21,155 nucleotides of DNA from Bacillota bacterium (lineage in GTDB: Bacteria; Bacillota; Bacilli; Paenibacillales; Paenibacillaceae). This document shows positions 8,250 through 15,406 of this stretch, in pieces. The notes below the pieces were generated by a model. The model made no database searches. It was not told the DNA's origin and saw only the letters and a list, made by a program, of their open reading frames with translations. Every line of letters starts with the position of its first letter. Position 1 is the first letter of the stretch. The DNA lies in NCBI GenBank assembly GCA_023386495.1, contig JAEWJS010000194.1, forward strand, positions 1 through 21,155. The letters are read 5' to 3'. Made by a program: the position numbers and the translations under genes.

Positions 8250-8261
8250 GGCCATCACCTC

Positions 8262-8984
8262 TTAGCTCAACAGATCGCGCGATCGGATTCGTCTCTCGAT
8301 CGCGCCGCGAAGGAGCACGATGCCGAGCAGCGCGACTGCCCAAGCGCACAAGGCAGGCAGCCAGCTTCCTGCAGCAGCTGCGCGAAGGACTCTTTCGATT
8401 GCCGTTTCGCCGCTGAGCCATAACAAGTAAGTCAGTGGTCCGTAGACGAGGAAGCTGGCGCAACAGAGGATGAAGTAATTTTTGCCGGAGAAGCCTAGTT
8501 CCCCGTATACATAGAGCGTGCCGACCAGGAACGAATAGGCAACCCAGAACAGCGAGAAGTTCGCATAGGCGATCGGATCGAGAGTGTCTCGTACCGAACC
8601 CGATAAGCCGTATTGCAGGCCGAAGAATAGCAAGGCGACAGGTAAGGCTATCAGCGCCAGCAAGAGCAGTCGTCCCACCACGATGTGCTGCACGCGGATC
8701 GGCAGCGCCCGCCATACGGCAAGCTTCCGGCTGTACGGATCGTCTCGCCAGTAATGGAGAACCGTGCGATTCATCAGGAAGCCCATATTCGGGAGAACAG
8801 CCAGATAGATGAAGTCCGGTGCCCAGCTTGCGCCTCTCGAGAGTTCGCCGGTGAATAGATCATCCATGAATGCCATGCCCATAATCGCCATATACGCGAA
8901 CAATATGCCGGTGATGATAATGCCGCCCCAACCTGTCTTGAGCTCAAAACGCACCAGCTGCCAAGCGCCTCGCCATATGTTCAT
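8262..8984 (-). CDS. ABC-2-like membrane protein, first gene of the GntR/ABC operon
   Basis: This 240-residue membrane protein has about six hydrophobic segments (roughly 20-38, 58-75, 98-120, 137-156, 165-185 and 205-225) and no soluble domain. I assign it as a probable permease partner of the YtrB-like ATPase from gene context and topology; the sequence itself has few conserved motifs. The frame extends 16 codons to an ATG at 9032, but that upstream part overlaps the promoter and operator. AAGGCGGTGA lies just before the ATG at 8984, so 8984 is the start. It precedes the GntR gene by about 12 bp. Confidence 0.8.
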   Translation of the reverse strand: MNIWRGAWQLVRFELKTGWGGIIITGILFAYMAIMGMAFMDDLFTGELSRGASWAPDFIYLAVLPNMGFLMNRTVLHYWRDDPYSRKLAVWRALPIRVQHIVVGRLLLLALIALPVALLFFGLQYGLSGSVRDTLDPIAYANFSLFWVAYSFLVGTLYVYGELGFSGKNYFILCCASFLVYGPLTYLLWLSGETAIERVLRAAAAGSWLPALCAWAVALLGIVLLRGAIERRIRSRDLLS

Positions 8985-9005
8985 TTGCTTCACCGCCTTA
9001 GCTCT

Positions 9006-9037
9006 GTATACTGTGTATATCTTTATACACACTATAC
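9006..9037. promoter_or_regulatory. 32-bp palindromic operator, likely GntR/YtrA-type site
   Basis: On the minus strand the arms GTATAGTGTGTATA and TATACACAGTATAC flank AAGA; 13 of 14 arm positions pair, and the inner 8-bp arms (9012-9019 and 9024-9031) are perfect. It overlaps the -10 box of the operon promoter and extends into the transcribed leader, as expected for a repressor. A second looser dyad, TATACA-N5-TGTATA (9033-9049), overlaps its edge. Assignment to the GntR protein encoded in the operon is inference. Confidence 0.7.
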
Positions 9038-9060
9038 ATGGTGTGTATATGCGTTGTCAA
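9031..9060 (-). promoter_or_regulatory. SigA-type promoter of the GntR/ABC operon
   Basis: On the minus strand a perfect TTGACA (9055-9060) is followed after 18 nt by TATAGT (9031-9036). It is 47 bp upstream of the first ATG (8984) and its -10 lies inside the palindromic operator. Confidence 0.75.
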
Positions 9061-9128
9061 CACCCAATCTCCTAATGATCGCCAAATGAAAGATTTGGCC
9101 CCTCGGCGCCCGCTGGTGAACGGCATTT

Positions 9129-9384
9129 TTGTTATTCATTTCGCCTGCGGTAAGCAATCCCGGGCGACTGGGTAGCATGATTGCTATCCGTTTCGCCCAC
9201 CGGCACCATTCTCAGCTAACGGATAGCATTTATGCGATCCATTTCGCCTTTGGCAACAATCCCGCGCGATTGGATGGCATTATTGCTATCCATTTCGCCC
9301 ACCGGCACCATTCTCAGCTAACGGATAGCATTTATGCGATTCGTTTCGCCTTTGTTACCACTCCCTCTCTATTGGGCAGCATTC
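9129..9384. repeat. Tandem array 1: about five 51-bp units in alternating A/B forms
   Basis: The A form (9181-9231 and 9283-9333) differs at one base in 51 between copies; diverged B forms precede, separate and follow them (about 9130-9180, 9232-9282, 9334-9384). Thus the obvious period is 102 bp and the underlying one 51 bp. Each unit has inverted ends: TGCTATCCG ... CGGATAGCA in A1, and GCGATCCA ... TGGATGGC in B1. An 88-codon open frame runs through it only because 51 is a multiple of three. It has no ribosome binding site and I do not call it a gene. The stretch 9385-9435 is again exactly 51 bp but I see no clear similarity. Confidence 0.85.
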
Positions 9385-9435
9385 CGCTATTCTAACCCGC
9401 CTAACCAATCATACTCGCAACCAACTTCTATGCCG

Positions 9436-9919
9436 AACGAATGCGGTTTTCCGCACTCGTTGAGCGGATTTGGGGCGGCTGGCCCAACGAATGCGGTTTT
9501 CCGCACTCGTTGGGCGAGATTGGGGCCGCTGCCCCAAACGAATGCGGTTTTCCGCACTCGATGGGCGAGATTGGGGCCGCTGCCCCAAACGAATGCGGTT
9601 TTCCGCACTCGTTGGGCGGATTTGGGGCGGATGGCCCGAACGAGTGCGGATTTTCGCACTCGTTCAGCGAGATTGGGGCGGCTGGGCCGAACGAATGCGG
9701 ATTTTCGCACTCGTTGAGCGGATTTGGGGCTGCTGGCCCGAACGAATGCGGTTTTCCGCACTCGTTGGGCGGATTTGGGGCGGCTGGCCCGAACGAATGC
9801 GGTTTTCCGCACTCGTTGGGCGGGTTTGGGGCGGATGGGCCGAACGAATGCGGTTTTCCGCACTCGTTCAGCGAGATTGGGGCAGCTGGGCCGAACGAAT
9901 GCGGTTTTCCGCACTCGTT
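9436..9919. repeat. Tandem array 2: ten 51-bp units each with a 26-nt hairpin
   Basis: Units start at 9436, 9486, 9537, 9588, 9639, 9690, 9741, 9792, 9843 and 9894, so the period is 51 bp with one of 50. Each begins with a dyad, typically AACGAATGCGG-TTTT-CCGCACTCGTT, followed by a 24-25 bp G-rich spacer containing GGATTTGGGGCGG or GAGATTGGGGC. The single arm mismatch on the plus strand (A-C) is a G-U wobble in minus-strand RNA. Long open frames on both strands (up to about 180 codons) are a by-product of the 17-codon period. No ribosome binding site precedes them and the repeats read in several frames, so none is called as a gene. The array lies downstream of the cta operon terminator. Confidence 0.92.
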
Positions 9920-10010
9920 GACCAGCCTAGAGGCAAAACAAGCGAGGGAGTTCGGGTTTGCCTACTTACAGCGGACGCCTATTGCTTGAGTGCTACTGCA
10001 GGTTGGAAAT

Positions 10011-10163
10011 GCCGAACTAATAGTCGTTAATGGCCGCTGCAGGCGAGGAACCCCGTTGTAATTCGGCAAATCGAAACTAGAACGGGAGACGGTAACTAGC
10101 ACCGCCGCGCAGTTCGGCAAATCGCAACTGCAGCAAGCATCCCAATTCCTAACACCTCCTCCC
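10011..10163. repeat. Degenerate third repeat group, also with 51-bp spacing
   Basis: The 12-mer TTCGGCAAATCG occurs at 10062 and again at 10113, exactly 51 bp apart. A partial inverted version (ATGCCGAACT) lies at about 10009, one further period to the left. Outside these cores the units share little. The rest of 9920-10252 shows no gene, with only scattered variants such as CTTCGGTAA near 10172. Confidence 0.45.
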
Positions 10164-10252
10164 CACCAGCACTTCGGTAACACGCAGGTCATGCTCGCCC
10201 CGACTAACCGATCCTACCGTCGAACAGCCCCTAGCTTCAGCGCATAGATAAC

Positions 10253-10294
10253 AAAAAAGAGCGTCCCCAGTCATCGCAAGATGACCGAAAACAC
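10253..10294 (-). terminator. Intrinsic terminator of the cta operon
   Basis: Arms 10261-10275 and 10280-10294 pair over 15 positions, including several G-U pairs, around a 4-nt loop. The stem is followed on the minus strand by TC and six T (10253-10258). It starts about 22 bp past the ctaG stop. Confidence 0.85.
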
Positions 10295-10315
10295 CCTTTC
10301 TTCAATACTTCGCGA

Positions 10316-11215
10316 TCACAGCCGACTTGGTTCAGCGCTCGGCGGAAGCTCGTCGTCCTTATGCTCCCGGCGATACCACTGGTTGAACACGAAGGCCAGA
10401 ATCGCGCCGTACATCACTTCCTGCACGAGCTTCATGATGATCCCGCCCGCTTGTTGGTCTTCCAGCGGATTCATCAGGCTGAAGGCTGTCGGACCCTCTA
10501 CGAGCGTCAGCAGCTTCATCGGGTCGCCCGTTACGCAATAGCCCATCGCTGTAGCCCATATCGTCGGATCGGTATAGACGTTATAGAGCGGCGCACCAGA
10601 GAATATGATCAGCGCGCAGGCAGGCGTCAACAACACGCCGTTGGCGAAAATATAGCCCATCTTGCGGACATCCGCCATACGCTTCCATTCCGGAACCGGC
10701 GTCACGATCTGCCACCACATCAGGAATGAGGCAATCAGCATCACCGCATAATAGACGATATGAACGGCATAATGCGTCATGACATAGTCATGCACCATCG
10801 GAACGTGATAGATGGAGAACAACATATTGAAGCCGATCAAGGCCAAGAACGGATGCGTTGCCCATTGCATCTTACGCCACCATGTCGGCGCGAACAGCTT
10901 GCGCCATACGACAGCCGGAATACCGAGCAGCATGATCGGCGGCACGATGATGTAGGAGACTGCCATGTTCACCATATGGAACGTAAAGCTGAGGTGCCCC
11001 ATTAGCTCTAGCGGCCCGCCTTGGGACAAGTAGAACAGCAGCAAACCCGCCACGACTAACCCCTGCTTGAACTTGGTCGGCCGCGCCTCTTCCGGCGCAT
11101 GCTTCAGCCGCCATGGACCGATCAGATAGTAATAGCCGATCCCAAGCAGCAGCATCACGAACAAGAAGAAAGGGCTCCATAGCTCTTGGAAGCTAAATAT
11201 CTCTAATCCTTGCAA
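10316..11215 (-). CDS. ctaG: Cytochrome c oxidase assembly factor CtaG
   Basis: This 299-residue polytopic membrane protein of the Bacillus caa3_CtaG family has about seven membrane segments and the conserved histidine-bearing stretches GHLSFTFHMVNM, ATHPF and IYHVPMVHDYVM. In Bacillus, CtaG is needed for active caa3 oxidase, probably through copper delivery to CuB. The start is TTG with AGGAGG 7 nt upstream; no ATG nearby fits as well. It is the last gene of the cta operon, about 90 bp after ctaF and just before the terminator. Confidence 0.93.
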   Translation of the reverse strand: MQGLEIFSFQELWSPFFLFVMLLLGIGYYYLIGPWRLKHAPEEARPTKFKQGLVVAGLLLFYLSQGGPLELMGHLSFTFHMVNMAVSYIIVPPIMLLGIPAVVWRKLFAPTWWRKMQWATHPFLALIGFNMLFSIYHVPMVHDYVMTHYAVHIVYYAVMLIASFLMWWQIVTPVPEWKRMADVRKMGYIFANGVLLTPACALIIFSGAPLYNVYTDPTIWATAMGYCVTGDPMKLLTLVEGPTAFSLMNPLEDQQAGGIIMKLVQEVMYGAILAFVFNQWYRREHKDDELPPSAEPSRL

Positions 11216-11246
11216 CCTAATTCCTCCTACTCTTACAATGCGACAA

Positions 11247-11278
11247 AGAGAGGCGGTGCAATCGCGACCGACCTCTCT
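11247..11278 (-). other. Intercistronic hairpin between ctaF and ctaG
   Basis: AGAGAGGCGGT (11247-11257) pairs with ACCG-A-CCTCTCT (11267-11278): 11 bp with one bulged A. On the minus strand it is followed by TTGTCGC, too poor in T for a good terminator. It may cause partial termination or protect the upstream message, lowering ctaG expression relative to the structural genes; that role is inference. Confidence 0.5.
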
Positions 11279-11305
11279 TCAATTCGCAAACGTGCTAAAT
11301 TTCTC

Positions 11306-11623
11306 TTACCACCATGCCCAATATTCGGCCATGATAACCATCGTGAACACGATGACGGAACCGCCAAGAATGCCGATAATCGGGAACAGATGTCCGCGAT
11401 CCTTCATGTGCATCCAGAATGCCATCTGAATGATCACTTGCCCGACTGCCATAACCATCAGCAGGATGTAGATGAAATCCTTGTTGACTTCGCCTGCCAT
11501 TACGACGGCAAATGCGATCAGCGTCAAGACGAGCGAGAAGATGAAGGAAATGACATGCTTCTGCGGTCCCTCGTGCTTGTGGCGCTTCTTCGTCTCTTCT
11601 ACAGCAGAGTGATTCCCGGACAT
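11306..11623 (-). CDS. ctaF: Cytochrome c oxidase subunit IV (CtaF)
   Basis: This 105-residue small subunit of the CyoD/CtaF family has a charged, His-rich N-terminus followed by three membrane helices (about 25-43, 50-72 and 81-101), with the conserved QMAFWMHM segment. It has a stabilising role in the caa3 complex. ATG start with AGGTGG 8 nt upstream; it follows ctaE by 3 bp, so the two are co-translated. Confidence 0.93.
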   Translation of the reverse strand: MSGNHSAVEETKKRHKHEGPQKHVISFIFSLVLTLIAFAVVMAGEVNKDFIYILLMVMAVGQVIIQMAFWMHMKDRGHLFPIIGILGGSVIVFTMVIMAEYWAWW

Positions 11624-11626
11624 GCG

Positions 11627-12244
11627 TTAGCCCACCTTTCCCATCAGGTAGACGACCGTGAAGATGAATACCCAGACGACGTCGATGAAGTGCCAGTACA
11701 TGCCGGCTACATACACCTTCGGCGCCGTTACAACCGTCAGTCCTTTTTTGTAGACCTGTGCAATCAGGATCGAGATCCAGGCAATACCGAATGCGACGTG
11801 GCCGCCGTGGAAGCCGACGAGCGTATAGAATGCAGTACTGAATGCGCTTGTCGTGAATTGATGGCCTTCATGCGCGTAATGATTGAATTCGTAAATCTCG
11901 AGAATCAAGAAGGCGAGACCCAGAAGCACTGTAATGATCAGCCAATTGAGCATCGGCTTCACTTGATTGCGGTGCATCGCTTGGATTGCCATGACGCTCG
12001 TCAAGCTCGAAGTAAGCAGGATCAGCGTGGCGATCGCAACCAGCGAGAGCTGGAACAGCTCTTGCGGAGCCGGACCGCTCAACACTTGACCACGAAGGGC
12101 CAGGAAGGCCGAGAACAATGTTCCGAACAGGACCGTCTCGCCGCCAAGGAAGAGCCAGAAGCCGAGCACCTTATTGCGGCCTTCGAGGGTTGCCTTCTCC
12201 GGCTCGTGCGGCAGTTGGCCGTCTACATGCGAATGTGCGCTCAT
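11627..12244 (-). CDS. ctaE: Cytochrome c oxidase subunit III (CtaE)
   Basis: This 205-residue five-helix subunit III has the family stretch LGFWLFLGGETVLFGTLFSAF near the N-terminus and a GFHGGHVAFG motif near residue 150. It supports the stability and proton uptake of subunit I. ATG start with AAGGGGG 7 nt upstream; its start overlaps the ctaD stop (ATGA). Confidence 0.95.
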   Translation of the reverse strand: MSAHSHVDGQLPHEPEKATLEGRNKVLGFWLFLGGETVLFGTLFSAFLALRGQVLSGPAPQELFQLSLVAIATLILLTSSLTSVMAIQAMHRNQVKPMLNWLIITVLLGLAFLILEIYEFNHYAHEGHQFTTSAFSTAFYTLVGFHGGHVAFGIAWISILIAQVYKKGLTVVTAPKVYVAGMYWHFIDVVWVFIFTVVYLMGKVG

Positions 12245-14088
12245 GCTTTTACCCCCTTGTCATGCAGTTCGTCCGGCTCGATGTGGAAGCCGTGATCGTC
12301 ATAGACGGAACGAAGGAACATGCAGCCGAATGTCATGGCCATCCCTACGCCGACCACGATCCAATTGTGATACATGAAGCCGAAGCCGGCGATGAACAGG
12401 CCAAGCGACATCATGAACGGCAGGATCGACGGAGACGGCATATGAATCGGTCCAAGCGGCTCCGCATACGTCATGCTCTTATTGCCGTCCATCTTCTCTT
12501 TCCAGTATGCATCATATCCGCGAACGAGCGGCGTCTGCGCGAAGTTATATTCAGGTGCTGGCGACGGAATCGTCCATTCCAGCGTACGGCCGTCTTCCCA
12601 TGGATCTGCTGCAGCATTTTTAGGCTTCGCCGCGGTAACGATGATGTTAAGGATGAAGATGATCGTACCGATGGCCATCAGGAACGCGCCGACCGTACTG
12701 ATCAGGTTCATCTCGTTGAAGCCGAGTCCGTCGAGATACGTGAAGATCCGGCGCGGCATGCCCAGGAGTCCCAGGAAGTGCTGCACGAAGAACGTCAAGT
12801 GGAACCCGATGAAGAACGTCCAGAACGTCCATTTCGCAAGTCCTTCATTCAGGACGCGGCCGAACATCTTCGGCCACCAGTAGTGCAGGCCGGCGAAAAT
12901 ACCGAGAATCAATCCGCCTACAATAACGTAGTGGAAATGCGCAACGACGAAATACGTATCGTGGTACTGGTAGTCAGCAGGCGCGGACGCCAGCATGACC
13001 CCGGTAACCCCGCCGAGTACGAACGTCGGGATGAATCCGATTGCGAACAGGTTGGCAGCGGTGAAGCGGATCGAGCCGCCCCATAGCGTGAACAACCAGT
13101 TGAAAATCTTGATACCGGTCGGAATGGCGATCAGCATCGTGGCAATCGAGAACAGCGAGTTCGCGATCGGACCGAGGCCCGTCGTGAACATATGGTGCGC
13201 CCATACCATGAAGCCGAGGAAGCCGATCAAGATCGTGGCGAACACCATCGAGCTGTAGCCGAACAACCGCTTGCGCGAGAACGTGCTGACTACTTCGGAG
13301 ATGATGCCGAATGCCGGTATGATCAGGATGTATACTTCAGGATGACCAAAGATCCAGAAGATATGCTCCCACAAGACGACGTTGCCGCCGCTGCTTGGGT
13401 CGAAGAAATTGCCATCGAATACGCGGTCGAACATCAATGCGACGAGACCGACCGCAAGCGCAGGGAATGCGAACAGGATCAGGGTCGACGTAATGAACGA
13501 TGCCCAAGTGAACATCGGCATCCGCATGAAGCTCATGCCTGGCGCACGCATGTTGATGATCGTGACCAGGAAGTTGATGCCGCCGACGAGCGTACCGATA
13601 CCGGCGATCTGCAAGCCGATCACGTAGTAATCGACGCCGTGCCCATCACTGTAAGTCGTGTTCGCCAGCGGTACGTACGATGTCCAGCCTGCGTCAGGCG
13701 CGCCGCCTGCGAACCAGCTGACATTCAACAGCACGCCGCCGAAGAAGAAGGTCCAGAAGCCCAGTGCGTTGACGAACGGGAACGCAACGTCCCGCGCACC
13801 GATCTGGAGAGGCACGATCGCGTTCATGAGCGCGAATATCATCGGCATCGCTGCCAGGAAGATCATCGTCGTGCCGTGCATCGTAATCAATTCATTGAAT
13901 GTATCCGCACTTACAAAATTGTTCATCGGTTTCCAGAGCTGTACCCGGATCAACAGTGCTTCTAAGCCGCCGATCAGGAAGAAGAAGCCGCCGGAGATCA
14001 GGTACAGGATCCCGATTTTCTTATGGTCAACGGTCGTCAGCCAATCCATGAGGCCGCGATACCGTTTCACCTCGTGTCCGTGAGCCAA
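12241..14088 (-). CDS. ctaD: Cytochrome c oxidase subunit I (CtaD), A1-type
   Basis: This is the catalytic subunit of the caa3 oxidase, 615 residues from the chosen start. Haem a ligands are His71 and His386, haem a3 ligand is His384, and CuB ligands are His249, His298 and His299; Tyr253 is the cross-linked tyrosine. Glu251 in HPEVY, Asp100 in GARDVAFP and Lys327 in PTGIKIF mark the D and K proton channels of A1-type enzymes. The frame runs six codons further to a TTG at 14106, but those codons contain the AAGGAGG ribosome binding site (14097-14103). That site sits 8 nt before a TTG at 14088, giving an N-terminus beginning MAHGHE, as in relatives. Stop overlaps ctaE. Confidence 0.96.
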   Translation of the reverse strand: MAHGHEVKRYRGLMDWLTTVDHKKIGILYLISGGFFFLIGGLEALLIRVQLWKPMNNFVSADTFNELITMHGTTMIFLAAMPMIFALMNAIVPLQIGARDVAFPFVNALGFWTFFFGGVLLNVSWFAGGAPDAGWTSYVPLANTTYSDGHGVDYYVIGLQIAGIGTLVGGINFLVTIINMRAPGMSFMRMPMFTWASFITSTLILFAFPALAVGLVALMFDRVFDGNFFDPSSGGNVVLWEHIFWIFGHPEVYILIIPAFGIISEVVSTFSRKRLFGYSSMVFATILIGFLGFMVWAHHMFTTGLGPIANSLFSIATMLIAIPTGIKIFNWLFTLWGGSIRFTAANLFAIGFIPTFVLGGVTGVMLASAPADYQYHDTYFVVAHFHYVIVGGLILGIFAGLHYWWPKMFGRVLNEGLAKWTFWTFFIGFHLTFFVQHFLGLLGMPRRIFTYLDGLGFNEMNLISTVGAFLMAIGTIIFILNIIVTAAKPKNAAADPWEDGRTLEWTIPSPAPEYNFAQTPLVRGYDAYWKEKMDGNKSMTYAEPLGPIHMPSPSILPFMMSLGLFIAGFGFMYHNWIVVGVGMAMTFGCMFLRSVYDDHGFHIEPDELHDKGVKA

Positions 14089-14112
14089 GTGAGGTTCCTC
14101 CTTCAATCTCCG

Positions 14113-15216
14113 TTATTTGTTCGATTCTTCCGAATCGGTCGTTGCGTCGTTCTTCAAGAGCTCTTCCGTCTCGTAATTCAGCTTATAATCTGCCAGATAA
14201 CGGGAGATCCCCTCCAGCTCCTGCTCGGTCAGCTCAACCTTCGGCATGCCGTTGCCCGGCTTGATCGCCTGTGGATCCTTGATCCACTTATAGAGGTTGT
14301 CGTACACGGAGCCTTCGTTCTCGTACTTCGGGTTATCCGTATTGACCAAGATGCCCGCAACCGACTCGCGGTCGCCCATGCCGGTCAGGTTCGGGTAGGC
14401 CGGTCCGCCCAGTTCGCCTACTGCGTGGCAAGTCAGGCACTCGCTCTTGAATTTCTCGGCAATGGCAGGATCCTCTGGGAGCACTGCCGGTGCTTTGGTA
14501 GCGTTAATCCAGTTCTCGAAGGAAGTGTCGTCTACGACCTTTACCTTGAAATCCATCAGTGCGTGCGACGGTCCGCACAGCTCGGCGCACTTGCCGAGGT
14601 AGATCCCGGAGTTGTCCGGCGTCTCGAAGTACATCCGGTTCACGTTGCCGCCCGGGTTCGTGTCGATCTTGCCTGCTAGGGCAGGAATCCAGAACGAGTG
14701 CAGCACGTCTGCCGTCTTCGCTTCGATCGCAATGATCGTGCCTTCGGGAACGACAAGCTCCTGAGCCGTCTTAATGCCGTATTCCGGATACTCGAACTCC
14801 CACCAATATTGGTGCGAAGTCACTTTCACCACGACAGCATTTTCATCCTTGCTGTAGTCCTTCGCAAGCGCGAATACGCTCGATACGGTCGGCACGCACA
14901 AGACGATGAGGAGCACGATCGGAATAACCGTCCAGATGATCTCCAGCTTGTGGTTGCCTTCGACTTGCTTAGGAATCTTGTTGTCGCCGGCCCGGCGACG
15001 GAATCGGATCAAGACGTAAATTGAGATTGCAAATACGGCTACGACCACGAGTGTCATGATAACAATCGACAAAACCATCAGATCGTATTGCCCTTTCGCC
15101 ACCGAGCCTTGCGGATTCAATGTCGACAGATCCGCTCGTCCGCAAGCAGACAGAAGCAATGCGAGTCCTGCCAGTAGAGGCAAGAGACGCTTGTACATGT
15201 GCCACCGTTTCATCAT
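14113..15216 (-). CDS. ctaC: Cytochrome c oxidase subunit II with fused cytochrome c (CtaC)
   Basis: This 367-residue lipoprotein has lipobox LSAC (Cys25), two membrane helices (about 46-70 and 92-116) and a cupredoxin domain with CuA ligands His173, Cys210, Glu212, Cys214, His218 and Met221. A C-terminal cytochrome c domain carries CLTCH (260-264) and axial Met324. The fused haem domain makes this a caa3 enzyme. The start is one of two adjacent ATGs (15216 or 15213) with only a weak GGGG site upstream; a third ATG at codon 7 would still leave a complete signal peptide. First gene of the cta operon; ctaA and ctaB, which precede it in B. subtilis, are absent here. Confidence 0.95.
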   Translation of the reverse strand: MMKRWHMYKRLLPLLAGLALLLSACGRADLSTLNPQGSVAKGQYDLMVLSIVIMTLVVVAVFAISIYVLIRFRRRAGDNKIPKQVEGNHKLEIIWTVIPIVLLIVLCVPTVSSVFALAKDYSKDENAVVVKVTSHQYWWEFEYPEYGIKTAQELVVPEGTIIAIEAKTADVLHSFWIPALAGKIDTNPGGNVNRMYFETPDNSGIYLGKCAELCGPSHALMDFKVKVVDDTSFENWINATKAPAVLPEDPAIAEKFKSECLTCHAVGELGGPAYPNLTGMGDRESVAGILVNTDNPKYENEGSVYDNLYKWIKDPQAIKPGNGMPKVELTEQELEGISRYLADYKLNYETEELLKNDATTDSEESNK

Positions 15217-15322
15217 TCATCAACCCCGCTTTGTACGTTTTCACAGTTGCCTATGTAGAGACAGGATTCGCTCTATTATGTGGCGTGGCAGGCGGCAAAC
15301 TGCGTTTCTTACCCATAAAAAC

Positions 15323-15338
15323 TGTGCGAAATCGCACA
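15323..15338. promoter_or_regulatory. Perfect palindrome in the ctaC leader
   Basis: TGTGCGA-AA-TCGCACA is a perfect inverted repeat lying about 18 nt downstream of the ctaC -10 box. As DNA it resembles a CRP/FNR-type site (TGTG-N8-CACA) and would be placed to block transcription. As minus-strand RNA it could form a 6-bp hairpin with an ATTT loop followed by GTTTTT, which looks like a short terminator. Function unproven. Confidence 0.5.
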
Positions 15339-15355
15339 TCTCGATCACTTTATTA

Positions 15356-15406
15356 AATATAAAGTTGCAGTCCCTATTTGTCAATGTTCCACAGAGAGTT
15401 CACAAA
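15356..15406 (-). promoter_or_regulatory. ctaC promoter with upstream ResD-like direct repeat
   Basis: On the minus strand TTGACA (15379-15384) and TATATT (15356-15361) are separated by exactly 17 nt, giving a near-consensus SigA promoter. Just upstream, TTTGTGAAC (15398-15406) differs at one base from the ResD motif TTTGTGAAT. TGTGGAAC (15386-15393) repeats its core 11 bp closer to the -35, one helical turn away. ResD activates terminal oxidase genes in Bacillus, so this is a plausible activator site. Confidence 0.7.

Noticed and set aside
8985..9032. N-terminal extension of the first ABC operon gene to an ATG at 9032
   Set aside because: It covers the operator and most of the transcript leader, while a ribosome binding site precedes the ATG at 8984.
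9081..9099. Small hairpin GCCAAAT-GAAAG-ATTTGGC upstream of the ABC promoter
   Set aside because: Perfect but only 7 bp, upstream of the -35, with no T-run; no clear role.
9129..9395. 88-codon plus-strand open frame through array 1
   Set aside because: Same cause (51-bp period), no ribosome binding site, repetitive product.
9436..9919. CRISPR array
   Set aside because: Regular spacing suggested it, but the parts between the dyads are also repeated rather than unique spacers, and no cas gene is nearby.
9387..9989. Open frames of 175-186 codons on both strands through the hairpin array
   Set aside because: They exist because the 51-bp period keeps every frame open; three overlapping frames look equally good, none has a ribosome binding site, and the peptides are only 17-residue repeats.
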